A DNA stretch of 33,710 bases from Paenibacillus artemisiicola (GTDB lineage Bacteria > Bacillota > Bacilli > Paenibacillales > Paenibacillaceae): the NCBI RefSeq assembly GCF_017652985.1, contig NZ_JAGGDJ010000056.1, positions 1-33,710 of the forward strand, in the 5' to 3' direction. The notes beneath the pieces were generated by a model, which was not told the DNA's origin, searched no databases, and saw nothing but the letters and a program-made list of their open reading frames with translations. Shown here piece after piece: positions 15,388 through 23,362 of the stretch (its first letter is position 1; each line of letters begins with the position of its first letter). The position numbers and the translations under genes were made by a program.

Positions 15388-17661
15388 ATGCATCAGGAAG
15401 CGCTGCAGACGCTGAAGCAAGTGTACGGCTACGACAGCTTCCGCAAAGGACAGAGCGACATCATCGAAGGGCTGCTGGACGGCAAGGACACGCTGGCGAT
15501 TTTGCCGACCGGCGGGGGGAAATCCGTCTGTTACCAAATTCCGGCGATGCTGCTGCCCGGCACGACGATCGTCGTCTCGCCGCTCATTTCGCTGATGAAG
15601 GATCAGGTGGACACATTGAACCGGCTGGGGGTATCCGCGGCTTACCTGAACAGCTCGCTCGACGCCGCTGCGTACCGGGAGGTCGTCCGGCAAACGTCGC
15701 AGGGCGCCTACAAGCTGCTCTACGTCGCGCCCGAGCGGCTCGACGGCGGCATGTTCGAATCGCTGTCCTCGCAGCTGCACATCCCGCTCATCGCCATCGA
15801 CGAAGCGCACTGCGTCTCCCAATGGGGCCATGACTTCCGCCCGAGCTACCGCCAGCTGGCGGGGTGGATCGGCCGGCTCGAGAACCGTCCGCCGGTCGCC
15901 GCGTTCACCGCGACGGCGACGCCGGAGGTATCGGAGGACATCGCGGCCATGCTCGGCCTGCACCGGCCGAATATTTTCGTCACGGGCTTCGCGCGCACGA
16001 ACTTGACGTTGTCGGTCGTCACGGGGACGGACAAACGGAAGTTTTTGCGCGACTTCGTGCGGCAGCGGCCGGACCAGTCCGGCATCGTCTATACCGCGAC
16101 GCGGAAGGAAGCCGAGGAGGTCTGCGACGATCTGTCGAAGCTCGGCGTCTCGGTCGGCAAGTACCACGGCGGCTTGAACGACGAAGAGCGCGCCGACGCG
16201 CAGGAGCGCTTCCGGTTCGACGACAACCGGGTCATGGTGGCGACGAACGCGTTCGGCATGGGCATCGACAAGCCGAACGTCCGGTACGTCGTGCATTGGC
16301 AGATGCCCGGCGACGTGGAGTCGTACTACCAGGAGGCGGGCCGCGCGGGACGGGACGGCGAGGAGAGCGAATGCGTGCTGCTGTTCGAGCCTCAGGACGT
16401 GCAGGTGCAGCGCTTCCTGATCGACCGCGGCACGGCGGACCCGGACCGCAAGACGATTCAGCTCAACAAACTTTACACGATGATGCATTACGCCCGGACC
16501 GAGAAGTGTCTGCTGCAGTACATCGTGAAATACTTCGGCGAAGCGGACGTGCCGGAATGCGGCAAATGCAGCAACTGTCTGGACGCCAGCGCGATGGCGG
16601 ACGTGACGGAGGACGCCCGGAAGGCGTTGTCCTGCGTCGGGCGGCTGAAAGGGCGGTTCGGCATCTCGATGGCGGCGAAGGTGCTGAAGGGCTCGCGGGA
16701 GAAGCGGATCCTCGAATTCGGCTTCGACCGGCTGTCGACGTACGGCCTCATGCGCCAGTGGGCGGAGCGGGACATTTCCGACCTGCTCTATTATCTTGTG
16801 GCGGAGGGATATCTGCGCATCAGCGACGGCGAATACCCGACGGTCTCGCTGACGGCGGAGGCGCTGCCGGTGCTGGAGGGCACGGTTCCCGTCCATCGCC
16901 GCCAGAGCGCGGCGGCCAAACGGCGGGACGCGGGCGGTACGGGGCTGTCCGCCGCGAACGCGCCGCTGTTTGAAGCGCTGCGGGAGTGGCGCAGGGAGAC
17001 GGCCGCGCGCGAGAAGGTGCCGCCGTTCATGCTGTTCTTCGACGCGGCGCTGCGCGAAATCGCCGACCGGCAGCCCGTAACCTCGGAGCAGCTGCTCGGC
17101 GTGAAGGGCATCGGGGCCGCGAAGGTGTCGAAGTATGGACATGACGTCATCGCGATCGTGCGTAAATTCAAGCAGGAGGCGGGCGGATCATCAGCCGGAG
17201 GCGCGGCGGACGAGGACGCCTCGATGCAGCCGGCGCTCTTCGACGTCGCCGCGGCCGGGGATGCCGGAAGCGGGAGAGACGCGGGATCGAGGGCGAGCGT
17301 CTCGGGGAGCGCCGCGGACGCGGCGTCCGGCGGCGAGCTTGCGCGGCTTGAAGGCATGCCGAGCCATCTTCAGACGCTCGCCTTGTACGCGGATGGCAAG
17401 TCTCTTGCCGACATCGCCGGCCTTCGGGGCATGAGCCGCGTAACGATCGAGAATCATTTGCTGCGCTGCGGGGAAGAGGGCGAGGAGCTGCCGTGGAACG
17501 AGTTCATTCCCGAGCGGCACGAAGCGCTCATCGTGGAGACGATCGGCCGCGTCGGGGCGGACAAGCTGAAGCCGATCAAGGAAGCGCTGCCCGACGAGAT
17601 CGACTATTTCGCCATCAAAGCCGTGATCGTGAAGCACCGTTTGTCGGCAGCCGGCGAATGA
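15388..17661 (+). CDS. recQ: ATP-dependent DNA helicase RecQ
   Basis: A 3'-5' superfamily 2 helicase for recombination and stalled-fork repair. The 757-residue product has Walker A ILPTGGGKSVCYQ (about residues 38-50), the DEAH box IDEAHCVSQWGHDFRPSY (from residue 137), and the helicase C domain with VMVATNAFGMGIDKPNVRYV and EAGRAGRDGEESECVLLF. The RQC zinc site is formed by Cys374, Cys391, Cys394 and Cys397. The HRDC domain is at about 525-600 (PPFMLFFDAALREIADRQPV). A low-complexity Ala/Gly/Ser linker of about 60 residues follows. The protein ends in a helix-turn-helix domain (about 660-757; KSLADIAGLRGMSRVTIENH) of the kind found at the C end of longer Firmicute RecQ proteins. AAGGAGGAGG precedes ATG 15388. 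Confidence 0.95.
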   Translation: MHQEALQTLKQVYGYDSFRKGQSDIIEGLLDGKDTLAILPTGGGKSVCYQIPAMLLPGTTIVVSPLISLMKDQVDTLNRLGVSAAYLNSSLDAAAYREVVRQTSQGAYKLLYVAPERLDGGMFESLSSQLHIPLIAIDEAHCVSQWGHDFRPSYRQLAGWIGRLENRPPVAAFTATATPEVSEDIAAMLGLHRPNIFVTGFARTNLTLSVVTGTDKRKFLRDFVRQRPDQSGIVYTATRKEAEEVCDDLSKLGVSVGKYHGGLNDEERADAQERFRFDDNRVMVATNAFGMGIDKPNVRYVVHWQMPGDVESYYQEAGRAGRDGEESECVLLFEPQDVQVQRFLIDRGTADPDRKTIQLNKLYTMMHYARTEKCLLQYIVKYFGEADVPECGKCSNCLDASAMADVTEDARKALSCVGRLKGRFGISMAAKVLKGSREKRILEFGFDRLSTYGLMRQWAERDISDLLYYLVAEGYLRISDGEYPTVSLTAEALPVLEGTVPVHRRQSAAAKRRDAGGTGLSAANAPLFEALREWRRETAAREKVPPFMLFFDAALREIADRQPVTSEQLLGVKGIGAAKVSKYGHDVIAIVRKFKQEAGGSSAGGAADEDASMQPALFDVAAAGDAGSGRDAGSRASVSGSAADAASGGELARLEGMPSHLQTLALYADGKSLADIAGLRGMSRVTIENHLLRCGEEGEELPWNEFIPERHEALIVETIGRVGADKLKPIKEALPDEIDYFAIKAVIVKHRLSAAGE

Positions 17662-17671
17662 ACCGATTTCT

Positions 17672-17700
17672 TTGAATTGGCAGGCCGATTTTAGTATACT
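17672..17700 (+). promoter_or_regulatory. Sigma-A-type promoter of the membrane protein/kinase/DeoR unit
   Basis: TTGAAT (17672-17677) and TATACT (17695-17700) are 17 bp apart, 35 bp upstream of the gene at 17736. The -10 matches 5 of 6 and the -35 matches 4 of 6. It is the only promoter seen for the three-gene unit ending at 19980-20014. Confidence 0.65.
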
Positions 17701-17735
17701 CATAAGTGACTATGAATTACCGAGGAGGACGCTAG

Positions 17736-18161
17736 ATGTTTAGTTTCATGCTCTTTTTGCACGTTATCGGCGCGGCGGGATTGGGATTCTATATTGCCCT
17801 TCCGTTCATGGCCGGACGTGCGTCCAAGCTCGACGGGGGCGGACAAGCCGGCCTGGCCGACGGACTCGTCTCCGCGAACCGCATCGCCCAATATTTTCTC
17901 GTGCTTCAGCTTCTGACGGGCGGCTACTTGATGTCGCAAAGCGACTACGCGGTCATCTGGATGATCATCGTTATCGTTCTCTTCCTGGCGATCGCCGCGC
18001 TCGGCGGCATCATCACGAAGCCGCTCAAGCGAATTTCCGCTTCGATCCAAAGCGGTCAAAGCGCATCGGCGCATATCGCGAAGGTGCGTACGCTGAGCGT
18101 CGTGCTGCTGCTCGTGTACCTGGTGACGATCTACTTCATGAAATACCCGATTCTGAAATAG
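17736..18161 (+). CDS. Small integral membrane protein, function unknown
   Basis: The 141-residue product has four predicted membrane spans. The first starts MFSFMLFLHVIGAAGLGFYI. The second is around ANRIAQYFLVLQLLTGGYLM, the third is VIWMIIVIVLFLAIAALGGI and the last is LSVVLLLVYLVTIYFMKYPI. A histidine in the first span and the overall four-helix layout recall DUF2269-like or CopD-like small membrane proteins, but no diagnostic motif is present, so I give no function. CGAGGAGG precedes ATG 17736. It is followed 34 bp later by a sugar kinase and probably shares its transcript. Confidence 0.75.
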   Translation: MFSFMLFLHVIGAAGLGFYIALPFMAGRASKLDGGGQAGLADGLVSANRIAQYFLVLQLLTGGYLMSQSDYAVIWMIIVIVLFLAIAALGGIITKPLKRISASIQSGQSASAHIAKVRTLSVVLLLVYLVTIYFMKYPILK

Positions 18162-18195
18162 GTTGCGGCAGCGACCTGCAATGGAGGGGATACGG

Positions 18196-19155
18196 TTGTC
18201 GAATACGCAAGCACCGGATTTGCTGACCTTCGGGGAAACGATGGCGCTCTTCATGCCGCAGGAATACCGGAGCCTCGAGCAGGCGTCTTCGCTGGAGCAA
18301 AGCTTCGGCGGAGCGGAAAGCAACGTCGCGATCGGCGTCGCGCGGCTCGGCTGTTCGGCCGGCTGGTTCGGCGCGCTGGGCGACGATCCGTTCGGCCGGA
18401 TGATCCGGAAGCGGGTCCGCGGGGAAGGCGTCGACGTCTCGCGATCGAAGCTCGTGCCGGACGCGCCGACGGGCATGATGTTCCGCGAAACGGTCGCCGG
18501 CAAGCTGGCCGTGCATTATTACCGCAAGCATTCCGCCGCCAGCCGCATGACGCCGGGCGACTTGGATCTCGACTACATAAAGGGCTGCAAGATCCTGCAC
18601 GTGACGGGCATCACGCCGGCGCTGAGCGACAACTGCAGGGAAACGCTGCTCGCGGCCGTGTCGGCGGCCAAAGCCGCGGGCGCGCGCATCAGTTTCGATC
18701 CCAATCTTAGGCTCAAGCTGTGGACGATCGAAGAGGCGCGCCGCGTCGTGCTGCCGCTCGCCGAACAGGCGGACTACTTCCTGCCCGGCTGGGACGAGCT
18801 GCGCCTGCTGTACGAGACGGATAATTTCGCGGAGGCGAAGGAACGGCTGTCCCGCTTGAATGCGGTCAGCATCGTGAAAGGCGTCGGCGATACGACGGTG
18901 GTGCTGGAGAACGGCGACTCGCTCGAGATTCCGTTTTATCCCGCCGATAAGGTCGTCGATACGGTCGGCGCCGGCGACGCGTTTTGCTCCGGCTTCCTCG
19001 CCGGCTTGCTGAAGGGGATGACGCCGGCGGAGGCGGTCCGTCTCGGCAGCATCAACGGCTCGCTCGTCGTGCAGATGCGCGGCGACTGGGAGGCGCTCCC
19101 GGATTGGGAGACGGCAAGCCGGAGATTATCGGACAAAGGCTGGGTGGAACGGTAA
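18196..19155 (+). CDS. PfkB-family sugar kinase, probably 2-keto-3-deoxygluconate kinase
   Basis: The 319-residue product is a ribokinase-fold kinase. The N-terminal block DLLTFGETMALFMPQEYR followed by SFGGAESNVAIGVARLGCSA is typical of KDG kinases. The ATP and catalytic block DTVGAGDAFCSGFLAGLLKG supplies the base aspartate. Substrates would be phosphorylated at a primary hydroxyl; KDG would give KDPG. TTG 18196 is the likely start because GGAGGGGA (18183-18190) sits five bases upstream; ATG 18181 overlaps that site. No KDPG aldolase or uronate gene is in the window, so fructose or another keto sugar cannot be excluded. The stop codon abuts the start of a DeoR repressor. Confidence 0.82.
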   Translation: MSNTQAPDLLTFGETMALFMPQEYRSLEQASSLEQSFGGAESNVAIGVARLGCSAGWFGALGDDPFGRMIRKRVRGEGVDVSRSKLVPDAPTGMMFRETVAGKLAVHYYRKHSAASRMTPGDLDLDYIKGCKILHVTGITPALSDNCRETLLAAVSAAKAAGARISFDPNLRLKLWTIEEARRVVLPLAEQADYFLPGWDELRLLYETDNFAEAKERLSRLNAVSIVKGVGDTTVVLENGDSLEIPFYPADKVVDTVGAGDAFCSGFLAGLLKGMTPAEAVRLGSINGSLVVQMRGDWEALPDWETASRRLSDKGWVER

Positions 19156-19971
19156 ATGGCGGACGCGCAATCGTCGAAAGGGCAGCGCCGGCGGGAAGGC
19201 ATCATGAACGCGTTGAAGCGGCAGGGGCGGATTACGATCCAGGAGGTCGTCGAACGCTTCGGCGTCTCCGAAGCGACGGCGCGCCGAGACCTTGAACTGA
19301 TGGAGAAAGCCGAGCCCGTGATTCGGACGATTGGCGGCGCCATGTACGACGGGATGAACGCGGTGCGCGAGCTGCCCTTCGCCGAGAAGGAAGGACTGTT
19401 CTTCCTCGAGAAGGAACGGATCGCCGCGGCCGCGGCAAGCCTTATAACCGAAGGCGACGTCGTCGGTCTCTCCGGGGGCACGACGAATTATTTGCTGGCG
19501 AAGCTGCTCAAGACGCGGCGCGGCATCACGGTCGTGACGAACACGGTCAACGTGGCGATGGAGCTCGCGGGCAGCGAGATCAACGTCGTCGTGACCGGCG
19601 GCATGATGCGGCACAACAGCTTCGAGCTGTGCGGCCCGCTCGGCGAAGGATTGGTCGCGCAGCTGAACATCGGCAAAATGTTTCTCGGCGTCGACGGCGT
19701 GTCCTCGACGGGCGGCATCACGACCTACTCCGAGCAGGAGGCCCATATCGCGCGGGCGATGATCCGGCGGTCGCAGGCCACGTACGCGATGTTCGACCAT
19801 ACGAAGGTCGGCCGGACGTCGCTCTTCTCCATCGCTTCGCTGGCGGAGCTGCAAGGCTTCATCACCGACCGCGAGCTGCCGCAGCAGCTAGCTGCATACG
19901 CGCGGACGCACGGCATTCAGACGGTCGTCGCCGGCGGCCAGGATTCGGAGATGCGGCCGAAGCAGGGATAA
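19156..19971 (+). CDS. DeoR/GlpR-family transcriptional repressor
   Basis: The 271-residue product has an N-terminal DeoR winged helix-turn-helix (RRREGIMNALKRQGRITIQE, then VVERFGVSEATARRDLELME). A C-terminal sugar-phosphate sensor domain with the isomerase-like fold follows: VVGLSGGTTNYLLAKLLK, ITVVTNTVNVAMELAGSEIN, VVVTGGMMRHNSFELCGPLG, and KMFLGVDGVSSTGGITTYSE. Such repressors are released by a sugar phosphate. The gene begins on the base after the sugar-kinase stop, so it is translationally linked to that kinase and very likely controls it. The inducer would plausibly be the kinase substrate or product. A strong terminator follows. Confidence 0.92.
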   Translation: MADAQSSKGQRRREGIMNALKRQGRITIQEVVERFGVSEATARRDLELMEKAEPVIRTIGGAMYDGMNAVRELPFAEKEGLFFLEKERIAAAAASLITEGDVVGLSGGTTNYLLAKLLKTRRGITVVTNTVNVAMELAGSEINVVVTGGMMRHNSFELCGPLGEGLVAQLNIGKMFLGVDGVSSTGGITTYSEQEAHIARAMIRRSQATYAMFDHTKVGRTSLFSIASLAELQGFITDRELPQQLAAYARTHGIQTVVAGGQDSEMRPKQG

Positions 19972-19979
19972 CCGGATAA

Positions 19980-20014
19980 ACGCTCGCGTCCGCTACGGCG
20001 GAGCGGGCGTTTTT
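19980..20014 (+). terminator. Intrinsic terminator after the DeoR gene
   Basis: The left arm 19980-19993 and right arm 19998-20010 pair over 13 bp with one bulge and one G-T pair. They enclose a C(TACG)G tetraloop of the very stable UNCG class and are followed by TTTT (20011-20014). Confidence 0.9.
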
Positions 20015-20046
20015 GCCGATGAACGCCGTGCCCGGGCAAATCCGAA

Positions 20047-20107
20047 CAAATTATTATAATAAATTGCCTATTTTGTCCCTTACCCTTTTCGCGGAATTTG
20101 GTATACT
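20047..20107 (+). promoter_or_regulatory. AT-rich palindrome and possible -10 upstream of the NHL gene
   Basis: A 20-bp near-perfect inverted repeat spans 20047-20066, with the perfect 12-bp core TTATTATAATAA at 20051-20062 and one mismatched pair overall. It stands out in a GC-rich region. A TATACT (20102-20107) lies 35 bp before the GTG start but has no good -35 at 17-18 bp, which would fit an activator-dependent or alternative-sigma promoter. The palindrome has an even centre, so it is not a 7-1-7 Fur/PerR box. Confidence 0.5.
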
Positions 20108-20141
20108 GATGGGGAAACTCATTGAAAAGGGGAAATGATAC

Positions 20142-21074
20142 GTGTCCGAACAACAAATCATTGGCAGCGCATCGCACGCTTACGAAGTCGTCAGCGGATG
20201 GGGCAAGCTTCCGGAAGGCATTACGTACGGCTACACGCACGGCATCGTCGTCGATGAAAATGATAACGTTTACGTACATAATACGAGCAAGGATTCCGTC
20301 GTCGTCTTCGACAAGGACGGCAATTTCAAAACCTCGTGGGGCGCGGAGTTCGAGGGCGGCGCGCACGGCTTCTACCTGCACCGCGACAACGACGGCATCG
20401 AGTATCTGTACTTCGCGGACACGAACCGCGCGCTGGTCGTCAAGACGACGCTGAACGGCGACGTGCTGCTCGAAATCGGCGTGCCGGACCGTCCGGACCT
20501 GTACGACGCCGAGCGCCGTTACGTGCCGACGGACGTCTGCGTGGCGCCGAACGGCGACATCTATGTATCCGACGGCTACGGCCAATACCACATTCACCAA
20601 TTCGACGCCAAAGGCCAGTACATCCGCACGTTCGGCGGCCGCGGCTCCGAGCCGGGCAAAGTCATCGAGCCGCACGGCATCTCCATCAACCTGCGCGGCG
20701 GAGAGCCGGAAGTATACGTGGCGGACCGCGGCAACGGCCGGATTCAAGTCTTCACGCTCGAGGGCGAGCACAAGCGCTTCGTCGACCATAACCTCGACAA
20801 GCCGTGCAGCTTCTACTTCTTCGGCGACGAAGTGTACCTGCCTGACCTGGACAGCCGCGTCACCGTGCTGGACGGCCAGGACCGCCTGATCACGCATCTG
20901 GGCGAAGACCAGAAGGCGTATAAGCAGCAAGGCTGGCCGAACCTGCCGAAATCGTACTACCGTCCGGACAAATTCAGCTCGCCGCACGGCGTCTGCGTCG
21001 ACTCGCAGGGCAACGTGTACGTGGCGGAATGGATTTTCGACGGCCGCATCACGAAGCTGGTTCGCCAGAAGTAA
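20142..21074 (+). CDS. Cytoplasmic NHL-repeat beta-propeller protein
   Basis: The 310-residue product is made of repeated NHL/SMP-30-like blades. Examples are HGIVVDENDNVYVHNTSKDS, DVCVAPNGDIYVSDGYGQYH, PEVYVADRGNGRIQVFTLEG and HGVCVDSQGNVYVAEWIFDG, each ending in a phrase such as FDKDGNF or FDAKGQYIRTFGGRG. This predicts a six-bladed propeller. No signal peptide, lipobox or membrane span is present, so it is likely cytoplasmic. Related proteins include peptidyl-hydroxyglycine lyases and lactonases, but no catalytic signature can be assigned, and binding without catalysis is possible. The GTG start at 20142 follows AAAGGGG by nine bases. The gene stands alone between two strong terminators. 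Confidence 0.85.
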   Translation: MSEQQIIGSASHAYEVVSGWGKLPEGITYGYTHGIVVDENDNVYVHNTSKDSVVVFDKDGNFKTSWGAEFEGGAHGFYLHRDNDGIEYLYFADTNRALVVKTTLNGDVLLEIGVPDRPDLYDAERRYVPTDVCVAPNGDIYVSDGYGQYHIHQFDAKGQYIRTFGGRGSEPGKVIEPHGISINLRGGEPEVYVADRGNGRIQVFTLEGEHKRFVDHNLDKPCSFYFFGDEVYLPDLDSRVTVLDGQDRLITHLGEDQKAYKQQGWPNLPKSYYRPDKFSSPHGVCVDSQGNVYVAEWIFDGRITKLVRQK

Positions 21075-21102
21075 TCGCCTAACGCGATCCCTTGGAAGCA
21101 AG

Positions 21103-21147
21103 AAGCCCCTCGAAGCCGGCGCAGCCGGTGTCGAGGGGCTTTTTTTT
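21103..21147 (+). terminator. Intrinsic terminator after the NHL gene
   Basis: AAGCCCCTCGA (21103-21113) pairs perfectly with TCGAGGGGCTT (21131-21141), with an inner CCGGC/GCCGG hairpin (21116-21128), then a run of Ts to 21147. Confidence 0.92.
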
Positions 21148-21188
21148 GATTTGAAGTCTGCTTAGGTACGGCTGACGGTCATGAATAG

Positions 21189-21223
21189 CGGCATCCGGGA
21201 AAGTTAGGCTTTCCCGGATGCCG
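21189..21223 (-). terminator. Perfect 15-bp hairpin downstream of nagA
   Basis: CGGCATCCGGGAAAG (21189-21203) and CTTTCCCGGATGCCG (21209-21223) pair perfectly with a 5-nt loop. It lies 19 bp past the nagA stop. The T run on the minus side is poor (CTATTCATG), so it may act as a transcript-end stabiliser as well as a terminator. Confidence 0.7.
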
Positions 21224-21241
21224 TCGGCCGCGGCGATCGAC

Positions 21242-22441
21242 TCAGCCCGCTTGCGAGCCGCCGTGAACGAGCCGGCCCTCCACCCACGTATGGCTGACGT
21301 CCCGGAAATCGGCGTCCGTCAGGACAAGATCGGCCGCCAAGCCGATGCCGATGGCGCCGGTCGTATCCTGCAGGCCAAGCTGGCGCGCCGGATTGGCGCT
21401 CGCCATGCGGCTGACCGCCGCGATGCCGAGATCCGTGTGCGTCAGCATGAATCGTACCGCGTCGATCATCGTCAGCGTGCTGCCGGCGAGGCTGCCGCCT
21501 TCGCGCAGCCGGGCCACGCCGTTCACGACGTCGACCCCGAGCCCGCCGAGCTCGTAGCCGCCGTCGCCGAGACCGGCGGCGGAAATCGCGTCGGTGATGA
21601 GAATGACGCGGTCGCGCGGCTTCGCCTTCACGAGCAGGCGGATAGCAGCAGGATGCACGTGATGGCCGTCGGCGATCAGCTCGGCGTGGATGCGGTCGTC
21701 GCTCAGCACCGCGCCGACGGTGCCCGGTTCGCGGTGATGCAGCGCGCGCATGGCGTTAAACGTATGGACCGCCTGCGACAGTCCCGCTTCGGCCGCGGCT
21801 TCGACCTGCGCGTAAAGCGCGTCCGTATGGCCGGCGGCCGCCACGATGCCGCCGCGGGCGAGATGCGCGATGACGTCCGCCGCGCCCTCCTTCTCGGGCG
21901 CGAGCGTCAGCTGCTTGATCAAGCCGGGATAGCGGGACGTCCACGCTTCGACCCAATCAAGCCGCGGCGGCGAGATGAAGCTCGGGTTCTGGGCGCCGGG
22001 CCACAGCTCGCTGATGAACGGGCCTTCCAGGTGCACGCCCGCCAAGGCGGCGTACGGCATCGGCCGACCTCGATAGGCGGCCGACGCTTCGAGCACGGCT
22101 TCGATCGCCTCGCGCGAGGCGGTCACCGTCGTCGCGAGCATGCGCGTCGTGCCTTTGGACGCGTGGAAGGACGTAATCGCGTCGTAGGCCGCCGCGGATG
22201 CGTCCATGAAATCGGAGCCGAAGCCCCCGTGCACATGCATGTCGATGAAGCCCGGCAGCAGCCAGCCGCCGCCGCCGTCTACCTCCGCAAGTCCGTCGGC
22301 TTCGCCCGGGGGCAGATCGCCGCCCGCCGCGATTCGCGCGATTTTGCCGTTCTTCACCACAATGGCGGCGTCCTCGGCGACGGCGTCGCCGACGACCGCG
22401 TTCACGCCGCGAATGAGCCAGTTGCCTGCAGCTTCGTTCAT
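21242..22441 (-). CDS. nagA: N-acetylglucosamine-6-phosphate deacetylase
   Basis: This enzyme removes acetate from GlcNAc-6-P to give glucosamine-6-P for NagB. The 399-residue product is an amidohydrolase barrel. The first metal motif is LLPGFIDMHVHGGFGSDFMD (His69 and His71). GVHLEGPFISELWPGAQNPS carries the conserved glutamate. Two further histidine regions are AAAGHTDALYAQVEAA and VHTFNAMRALHHREPG, and LITDAISAAGLGDGGYEL contains the catalytic aspartate. The C-terminal SANPARQLGLQDTTGAIGIG closes the barrel. The start is two bases after the nagB stop, so the two genes form an operon. No nagR-type GntR repressor is adjacent. Confidence 0.95.
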   Translation of the reverse strand: MNEAAGNWLIRGVNAVVGDAVAEDAAIVVKNGKIARIAAGGDLPPGEADGLAEVDGGGGWLLPGFIDMHVHGGFGSDFMDASAAAYDAITSFHASKGTTRMLATTVTASREAIEAVLEASAAYRGRPMPYAALAGVHLEGPFISELWPGAQNPSFISPPRLDWVEAWTSRYPGLIKQLTLAPEKEGAADVIAHLARGGIVAAAGHTDALYAQVEAAAEAGLSQAVHTFNAMRALHHREPGTVGAVLSDDRIHAELIADGHHVHPAAIRLLVKAKPRDRVILITDAISAAGLGDGGYELGGLGVDVVNGVARLREGGSLAGSTLTMIDAVRFMLTHTDLGIAAVSRMASANPARQLGLQDTTGAIGIGLAADLVLTDADFRDVSHTWVEGRLVHGGSQAG

Positions 22442-22443
22442 GG

Positions 22444-23166
22444 TTACAATAACCTCCCTGCCTCTCGGTCGACCAGAACCGTCACGTTCTTGTGCGTCTG
22501 GAGCAGCGAAGCGGGCACCTCCGTCGTGATCGGTCCCTGCAGCGCCTGCTTGACGATGCCCGCTTTGTCCGCGCCTTTGACGACGAGCAAGATGGCGTCC
22601 GCCTTCAGGATGGAACCGACGCCCATCGTAATGGCTTGGGTCGGCACCTCGTCGAGGGAATCGAAGAACCGCGCGTTGGCCTCCCGCGTCGCCTGCTCGA
22701 GCTCCACGATATGCGTCCCGCCCTGCAGCGCGCGATCCGGTTCGTTGAAGCCGATATGGCCGTTATGGCCGAGTCCGAGAAGCTGAATATCGACGGACTG
22801 CTCTTCGAGCATCCGGTCGTAGCCGGCGCATTCCGCCTCCAAATTCGCCGCCGTCCCGCTGGGCAGATGCGAACGGCCGGCCGGAAGATCGACGTGGGCG
22901 AACAAATGGCGGTTCATGAACCGCGCGTAGCTCTGCTCGTGATCCGGCGACAGGCCGACGTATTCGTCCAGATTGAAGGTGGTCGCGTATTTGAAGGAGA
23001 GCTCGCCTTGCTCATACAGCTCTATCATTTTTTCATAAATGCCGATCGGTGTCGAGCCCGTCGCCAGGCCGAGCGTCGAATCCGGCTTCGCCTTGAGCGC
23101 GGCGGCAAACAGTCCCGCGGCGTAGCTGTCCAATTCGGTCGTCGTGTCGAATACTTTCACTTGCAT
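22444..23166 (-). CDS. nagB: Glucosamine-6-phosphate deaminase
   Basis: This enzyme converts glucosamine-6-P to fructose-6-P and ammonia, feeding amino sugars into glycolysis. The 240-residue product begins MQVKVFDTTTELDSYAAGLF and has the phosphate loop GLATGSTPIGIYEKM, the block FNLDEYVGLSPDHEQSYARF with Asp67, and LLGLGHNGHIGFNEPD with His137. ITMGVGSILKADAILLVVKG is the later nucleotide-fold-like strand. The length is that of the short Bacillus type. ATG 23166 is selected because AGGGAGG lies eight bases upstream; longer in-frame starts have none. The promoter is at 23198-23226 on this strand. Confidence 0.95.
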   Translation of the reverse strand: MQVKVFDTTTELDSYAAGLFAAALKAKPDSTLGLATGSTPIGIYEKMIELYEQGELSFKYATTFNLDEYVGLSPDHEQSYARFMNRHLFAHVDLPAGRSHLPSGTAANLEAECAGYDRMLEEQSVDIQLLGLGHNGHIGFNEPDRALQGGTHIVELEQATREANARFFDSLDEVPTQAITMGVGSILKADAILLVVKGADKAGIVKQALQGPITTEVPASLLQTHKNVTVLVDREAGRLL

Positions 23167-23197
23167 GGTGATGGCCTCCCTAACTCCGTTTGCCATT

Positions 23198-23226
23198 ATT
23201 ATAAGCCAGTTTGTTTCGAACGACAA
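23198..23226 (-). promoter_or_regulatory. Sigma-A promoter of nagBA
   Basis: On the minus strand, TTGTCG (23226-23221) and a consensus TATAAT (23203-23198) are 17 bp apart, about 30 bp from the nagB start. An inverted repeat lies immediately upstream at 23229-23251. Confidence 0.7.
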
Positions 23227-23228
23227 TA

Positions 23229-23251
23229 AAAATGATTGTAAAAATCATTTT
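23229..23251. repeat. 9-bp inverted repeat between nagBA and fni promoters
   Basis: AAAATGATT (23229-23237) and AATCATTTT (23243-23251) are perfect inverted arms with a 5-bp spacer. The repeat starts two bases upstream of the nagBA -35 and overlaps the possible fni -35, so a bound protein could affect both genes. The regulator is not identified. Confidence 0.55.
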
Positions 23252-23278
23252 AACGAAAATTTCGATCAAAATTATCAT
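23250..23278 (+). promoter_or_regulatory. Possible promoter of fni
   Basis: TTAACG (23250-23255) and TATCAT (23273-23278) are 17 bp apart. Its -35 overlaps the right arm of the inverted repeat. The start codon is 85 bp further on. Confidence 0.4.
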
Positions 23279-23362
23279 TTCGCTGATGGAACTTGCGGCG
23301 CAGCCCGCAACTATGCCATGATGGATCAAAGGTTGCGAGGATGGAAGGGGCATACGTTCAGC

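Noticed and set aside
23229..23251. Fur box reading of the nagBA/fni inverted repeat
   Set aside because: It shares the AATGATT/AATCATT flavour of Fur sites, but the arm and spacer layout (9-5-9) differs from 7-1-7 and neither flanking gene is iron-related. It is kept only as an unassigned operator.
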